From assembly GCF_016545825.1 (NCBI RefSeq), contig NC_052621.1, positions 11,122,199 to 11,186,198 of the forward strand: a stretch of 64,000 nt of DNA, given 5' to 3'. The DNA is from Eucalyptus grandis (lineage: Eukaryota > Streptophyta > Magnoliopsida > Myrtales > Myrtaceae). Shown one piece after another: positions 58,600 to 64,000 of this stretch. Under the pieces are notes generated by a model. The model was not told the origin of the DNA, did not search any database, and saw only the letters and a list, made by a program, of their open reading frames with translations. The translations under genes and the position numbers were made by a program. Each line of letters starts with the position of its first letter. The stretch's first letter is position 1.

Positions 58600-59640
58600 A
58601 AAGACCTTTCTAGAATGGGAGATTGAACACAACACTAGGTAATATGAGATTCTACTAATCTAATTACTCGAAATGCTTTCAAATGACACTCTTTCCTTGA
58701 AGCCCCTCCGGCATCGACTCTAGCTCAATCGAGCTAAAGTGGCCATGACCTTAACGCTAGAGTGTGAATTAATAAGGTTGCGCCACTGCACCATTATTTG
58801 ACCAATGCCCATGCAAGAAGCTTACCGCGAGCCCGAGCTCTTGCTCTTGCCATGGTTGGGTGAGCTCAATGCGACTCGAGCTTGCGATGGCTATGCAAGC
58901 TTTGTCTGGGAGACTGGCATATCTGGGCCACCTCCGTGGCCGTGGAGGTGTGCCCAACCTTGACCGAAATTTGAAGGCCGCGACCCTCCCCGACCTTTGA
59001 TGCGAAGTCAGTGAAGCGTCGCCACAGCCTTCAAGCGAGTGCTTAGAAGAAGACGGGTAGAGAAAGTTTTAATACGGTAGCTGCTTGGTAGCTGACTGTC
59101 GCAAAAGTTTCCATGCCTTTTTTTTTTCTTTGGCACATTATGTATCACATAATCCTGTCAATTTAGATACTCTTAGACTTCATAAGCATTGAAAAGTTAA
59201 TAAACTCGTGACATTCGAATCAAATTGTTGCACACCCCCACCCTCCCCTCTTAAGGAAATTCAACCCTCCTTTTGTTCTTGAATATGTGAACACTCCTTA
59301 GAGACTCACTGCCAAGGAGTGGACAGGCAACACCTTCACCCTTTCTTTACCCATGTTGGCCAATTTGTTCTAGCTTCAACAGCCATACTTTTGACGAAGT
59401 CCGTAAGTAACAACAGCACCATAAAGAAAGGTAACATAAATTAGACTCAAAGTGCAAAGCAGCAGAAGGTCACTGCACCTGTACATTATCTTTTTAAGCA
59501 TAAACATAGTTGGCTCCAGGAAATAAAAGTTTCACGTCATAAACAGATCTCACAATAGAAAAAAAGTCCAGCCTTTAAAAATGCACTCTAATTCCAGTGC
59601 AACTCATGATGCCGCGTAATTTTGTTGATCACGGAAAGCG
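58600..59640. other. Intergenic region downstream of the XS-domain gene
   Basis: No gene. A GC-richer block at 58690-59040 with inverted-repeat-like phrases (ctcaatcgagctaa, gtggccgtggagg) may be transposon-derived. Presumed terminator of the XS gene lies at about 59500-59650. Confidence 0.4.
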
Positions 59641-59653
59641 CGGCCAGGTACAA

Positions 59654-62600
59654 TTAGCTCTCCTTCGATTTGACAGGAGCATTTGCAAGATCGTAGATCT
59701 CTTTCTTGCTCTTTACCCAACTGGTCTTCTTAGCATAATAATCGATTTTGTCCAAGTCTTCAGCAATCCCCATATATCCATAGAGAAGTGTCTCGTCTTC
59801 GTCATTTCCCTGCATTCCTGGTGCTTCATTTTTATTGCCTTCACCATGATCTGTAGTTCTCTTCTCAAATTCGACCCTCCCACGTTTATTCTCAGCAAAA
59901 TACTCGTGCAGTTTACCGGCATTTCCAAGTCCAGAGAACGTGTTTAAGAACTTCACCACAATGACACTTTGGTCGGCAGGCTTCCCAAGACAAACCACCA
60001 TTTTACCCTCTGCGAAACCTTTACCTGCCATAAGATGAAGAACAAACCAAGCAACATTATCATCATAGAAGCAATATCCCACTTTTAGAGAATGAACACT
60101 GCATATTGGGTCTTAACCTCAGGCACATCCCACAATGATGAATTAGGAATGATCAGAAGATCTGAGACAGCCCAAGGGAAATGCTATATGTAGTGCTTTC
60201 TTAAATTCATTTAAATGCTGCATTTATACAAATCTTAAAAGGCCAACTTTTTTTCTTGAAGGAGGTCACAAAGAACGAGGAAATTTTTTAAGAAGTCCTC
60301 TTCAGAAGCATTAGCATGTTCTCATCTACACAAGCACGAACCTCTCAAAAATGTTTCGATCCTTTCCCTTGGGATTACTCTCTGGTCTTTAGGATCATCC
60401 ACTGCCATAGAAATGTTGTGTATGACAACAAGGGGAGGCCACAAAATCAAGTCCTCCTTCTGAGTCAATGCAATGTCATCAGGCAACGGTTCTGGAACCC
60501 AATTTATCGGGTCTGCAGTCACAAGACTCCACCCAAGCAAAACACAGATTGCCCTGTGCAGTCCAAGATGCTGAGCTCTTAGCCCTACCTTCCGAGACAT
60601 GAGGGCATGCTTTGCCAAGTTCTGAGTACCTTGGAACTCCTTGGAAGAGCTGTTGTAGGATAGTGATATGAAATTCATCAGTACACTGTATAATGGCATA
60701 TTGTAATACCAGCATGAGGAAATTATTTGTTCTACGAATAAGGGGCAGATCTTATTCAATAAAGACATTAACCCATCCTGGAAAGAAAATTATCTTTTAA
60801 AGTGCAAAAAAGCACTAAAAACCAAAAGGGGGAACAAGGCCTACAGGTGATGTGCAAATAGGACGAAAGTCATCAAGACAAAGGTGATCAAGAACCAGTG
60901 ACTATAAACCAGTATAATGAACCAAATAAACTAAGCTTATGCTGTGTAGTAGGAGACATTCGGTAGTAGCATCTCCCTTAATAGCAGCTTCCCTAGAACA
61001 CCTCATTGTTATCCAAGTATTGCAGAAAAAATGTGAACCTTCAAATGACAATTACAAATACATCATGTTGCGTCAGAAAAATACACTAATTGTAGCGCAT
61101 CAGAATGCACTCAATAGACCTGTAAATCAGACAAGAAAAGCAGACCTCAAAGAGACCTGACAGAAATCGGTGAGTGAAGTGTACAAAATTGAGTTCATGT
61201 GGGTGGGTGAATGGGAGTATGAGGGTGTTTGTAAAACTATAATTTCAAATTGAAGCTACCTGAACTTTAAGACAACACCTCTTGGGTGTGTTTATGTGTG
61301 CTGGTGAACTTGCATACGTGTGCGTGCATCTCCAATTGCATGCATAGGCACATACATGCTATGTGACAAGTGTGAAGAGAGCGCACAGCTTCTCTAACAA
61401 ACAAGTTCAGGATGTCACAATATAGATAAATATTGTCCAGATGTTAAACAAAATGAGTTAATACATAGCTCATATCAGCTAAACATATAAATACTTTTAA
61501 CAGCATGACCACTGGAAGTAGAATGCTTGGCTAAAATACGATAAACCGAGAACTAGAATGGCATAAAAGCTTCTCCAAGTAGATATGTCGATTCTAGGGA
61601 TTGACACGCAGAAAACAAAATGATGATGTGAGTATCAATTGAAGAAAACCTCCGGATGCTGTAATTACACGCTCAAATTTCCCAGTTTGAGCAGGAAGCT
61701 GAAAAATCATAAAGTCCTCAAGCATGTTTGATCTAGATATGGATTACGCATCAAGTAGAATAACATACACCACCAGCAGATCTACTAAGATTTGAGTTCC
61801 GCTGCCAAGCTAAAGGTACTTCAAGCTTGTCAACACTGATTCTTGACCATAGAAGCTCATAAGCATGTACCCTTACCATCCAAACCAAGCAAAACAGAGG
61901 TATGCAACTCATTTAACATTCCCTCTGCTCTATGTGCGAGAATGACTAGTCCAACAATTGCATAATCATGGCTAAAGAGAGACCTATGCCCCTTGAAATG
62001 TCACCTTAACTGTAATTGTAAAGATGAGAGGGCCCAAACTGGGTGAGTGAGTCTGACAGAAAAATCAGAGAACTCTGATTCCAAACAAAAACCTTTTCAA
62101 TTTTGCTCTTATGCAGTATCACACCTCCAACCCAGATCTAAACTGCTCGCTTGCCACTGGATTGAATACCCAAGACAAGATAAAAAGCATTTAACTGAGC
62201 TCAAAAACTCCAATCGGCGTGCTAATTTATCCTTGTTGAAATTAACTGCTACATCAGCTAGTTTCTTTTATATGATATGCTGCCCAAAGCATTTTGGTTC
62301 GACTCCAAACAGCTTGCAGACAATTTAGCTGGCAAGAAAATGGATATAGTTTTCCACTAGCATATGAAAGCATGGAACTAAAGCAAAACTAACTTCCTGC
62401 TCGTCAACATACAAAACTGTGCCCAGACAGCATGTCACAAGTGACCCACTTTACTGATGGCATGGCATAAGAGACTCAGATGGGGACCAGAACCAAAAAA
62501 TCTTCCTGACTACAACAGCGTCAATGTCTCCTCTTCATATAGGTTAACTTAAAAATATACCACTCACAGTATGAAGTCACAACAACCATTGTCAATGTCA

Positions 62601-64000
62601 GAAAGCATATAGCACCAGCCCTAGAGAAGTTCGTTTTCCTTTTAAGGATGCCAGAGTCAGTGACAATGCCATCTAAACTGCCATTGCAAAAGAAGCTCAG
62701 CCAATTGACTTAAGAAACCATATTATCCTAAGCATAGCCTAAGCATCAGTAAGATATTCGCTTACGGCTGACATGGCTTGAAACACAATCGCATAATTCT
62801 TAGACAATCAATTAAAATATAAAGCAAGTGCTCCACCTTCAAATAAGAAAAATTGGATAGGAAAACAGACCTCCTGCCACATACAACACAGAATAAACTT
62901 CCAGCTTTTCCTTGAGCCAGGTATCGTCTTTGAACCCTTGAGTTAGTGTTAAGCTTTTTTGAATAAATTAAGAAGGCATCGTGCACTGATTTCTCAAATT
63001 CCTCTGATTCCTCGGGAAATTCAGATACTACAGCACTTTCTGGTTCTTCTAATCCATCACCATCATTCGAATGCTGACCCTCATTGGATTCATCATATGT
63101 CTTCCTAATTCTCTGGTTTTTGTGAAATCGCTTCTTGTAACCGAAATGTTGTGACTTGTACTGTTTCAAAGGCTGGGATTTATGATAACCCTTCAAGTAT
63201 CTCTGTCCATGTTCAGATAATCTCACTGGATCCTCTTGTTGATGCTCCAACCCATTTTGATATGACCAACAACCATCTGAAAAATCATCTTGATGATACT
63301 TTTGTCTATAATATGCCATTTCACTCGATCTCTCTTCATCAGAATTATATGTTACACCACTAGGTGAGTATAACTCGGTCCTATAATCTTCCCCAACCAA
63401 CTCTTCGCTGTTATCTAGATCCTCAAACTCACATAAGTTTCTGTTTGCAGGCATTGAACCTCTATGAGCATAGTCACCAAATTCTTCCTCTATATCATAC
63501 ATTCTTCTTTTCGGTATCCTATTATAAGGCTCATAGCTGCAGCCTTCTTCCACTTTCAGTCTCTTCACTCTTGCAGCAGCTCTATGCATGCCTCTATCAT
63601 ACTTGGACATGGAGTCATCAAAATAGATCTCTTTTGGGTTCAATGAATCATCATTTCTTCTAATATCATATCTTGGTCTAACTTCTGAGATCTGATTAGC
63701 TTGCTTTGCGCCAATACGTAGAAAGGCTGACTCTTGCGATGTTCTGCTCTTATGAATGGTGTGGGTAGAACCATAATCAGAACGTGTCCAATCTTGATGT
63801 GAAACATCTGATCCTTTAAAACTCTTTGGAACAGTTGACTCCTCCATGGTAGCATGATTCCATGCACTTCTCCTCTCGAAATTCCTATAATCATCAGCAT
63901 TTTCTTCATCATTGTCTACAGACCGAGCAATACTTGGTCCTGTCACCTTTCTAGCATGATCATTTATTTCACCATGGCTGTACTGTACTTGATCATTTAC
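59654..64000 (-). CDS. XS-domain protein (zf-XS/XS, SGS3-related family), 5' end outside the window
   Basis: Minus-strand gene. Visible exons: 64000-62871 (partial), 60649-60342 and 60024-59654; 1809 nt, 602 residues plus stop. The frame is open through the right edge, so the start is not in this window; the GTG at 63946 is internal. The first part (about 360 residues) is hydrophilic, rich in Asp, Glu, Arg, Tyr and Ser, and probably disordered. Then CVVCGRSSSKEFQGTQNLAKHALMS-type zinc finger (Cys-x2-Cys and His), spanning the first intron. The XS domain follows: DLILWPPLVVIHN, ERIETFLRG and, in the last exon, GFAEGKMVVCLGK and KLHEYFAENKRGR. XS domains occur in SGS3-type RNA-silencing proteins; here no SGS3 coiled coil is seen. 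Resembles the uncharacterised At3g22430 type. Confidence 0.85.
60650..62870 (-). other. Large intron of the XS-domain gene
   Basis: 2221 bp, donor GTCTGT at the right end and acceptor caacag at 60650. No embedded gene seen. Confidence 0.8.

Noticed and set aside
1..64000. CRISPR arrays, bacterial operons, insertion sequences
   Set aside because: The window is plant nuclear DNA; repeats seen are microsatellites, tandem duplications and transposon ends.

Overview
The window is plant nuclear DNA, most likely from a woody eudicot. It is AT-rich, its genes are split by GT..AG introns, plant-only families are present (AGCVIII kinase with a DFD motif, CCH-type copper chaperone with a KPAEDV-like tail, XS-domain protein), and much of the sequence is retroelement or pararetrovirus debris. 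A Myrtaceae-like genome is a guess from overall feel only.

Layout. 1-8.0 kb: a broken aspartyl aminopeptidase (M18) gene in which recognisable exons survive at the two ends only. Its first intron carries a complete small LTR element (823-2078) with a perfect 5-bp target duplication and an LTR folded into a 136-bp inverted repeat. An LTR-like block lies near 4.6-5.5 kb. 9.2-28.1 kb: a direct tandem duplication of an approximately 8.7-kb unit. Each copy carries a complete 14-exon gene for a 450-residue major facilitator protein of the HIAT1/tetracycline-transporter-like family. 28.1-32.8 kb: intergenic. 32.9-35.4 kb: a three-exon copper chaperone gene. 38.6-41.9 kb, minus strand: a two-exon AGCVIII kinase of the PINOID/WAG (AGC3) type, 465 residues, with (GA)n and (AAT)n microsatellites in its intron. 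43.5-45.27 kb: a 5'-truncated LINE. About 45.95-53.53 kb: a decayed endogenous pararetrovirus (Caulimoviridae-like), slightly more than one genome unit, with the same primer-site region at both ends. 54.83-55.54 kb: a 710-bp PIF/Harbinger-like MITE. 57.8-58.6 kb: small fragments of a possible SUVH-like gene and a Ty1-copia pol gene. 59.65-64.0 kb, minus strand: an XS-domain gene whose 5' end lies outside the window.

The probably functional genes are the two transporters, the copper chaperone, the kinase and the XS-domain gene. They do not form one pathway; this is an ordinary mixed plant gene neighbourhood. The least ordinary items are the folded LTR element, the terminally redundant viral insertion with an unassigned reading frame after RNase H, and the intact tandem transporter pair that differs in the first membrane segment. 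Exon boundaries were placed by eye from splice signals, reading-frame phase and family resemblance; no alignment or search was run.
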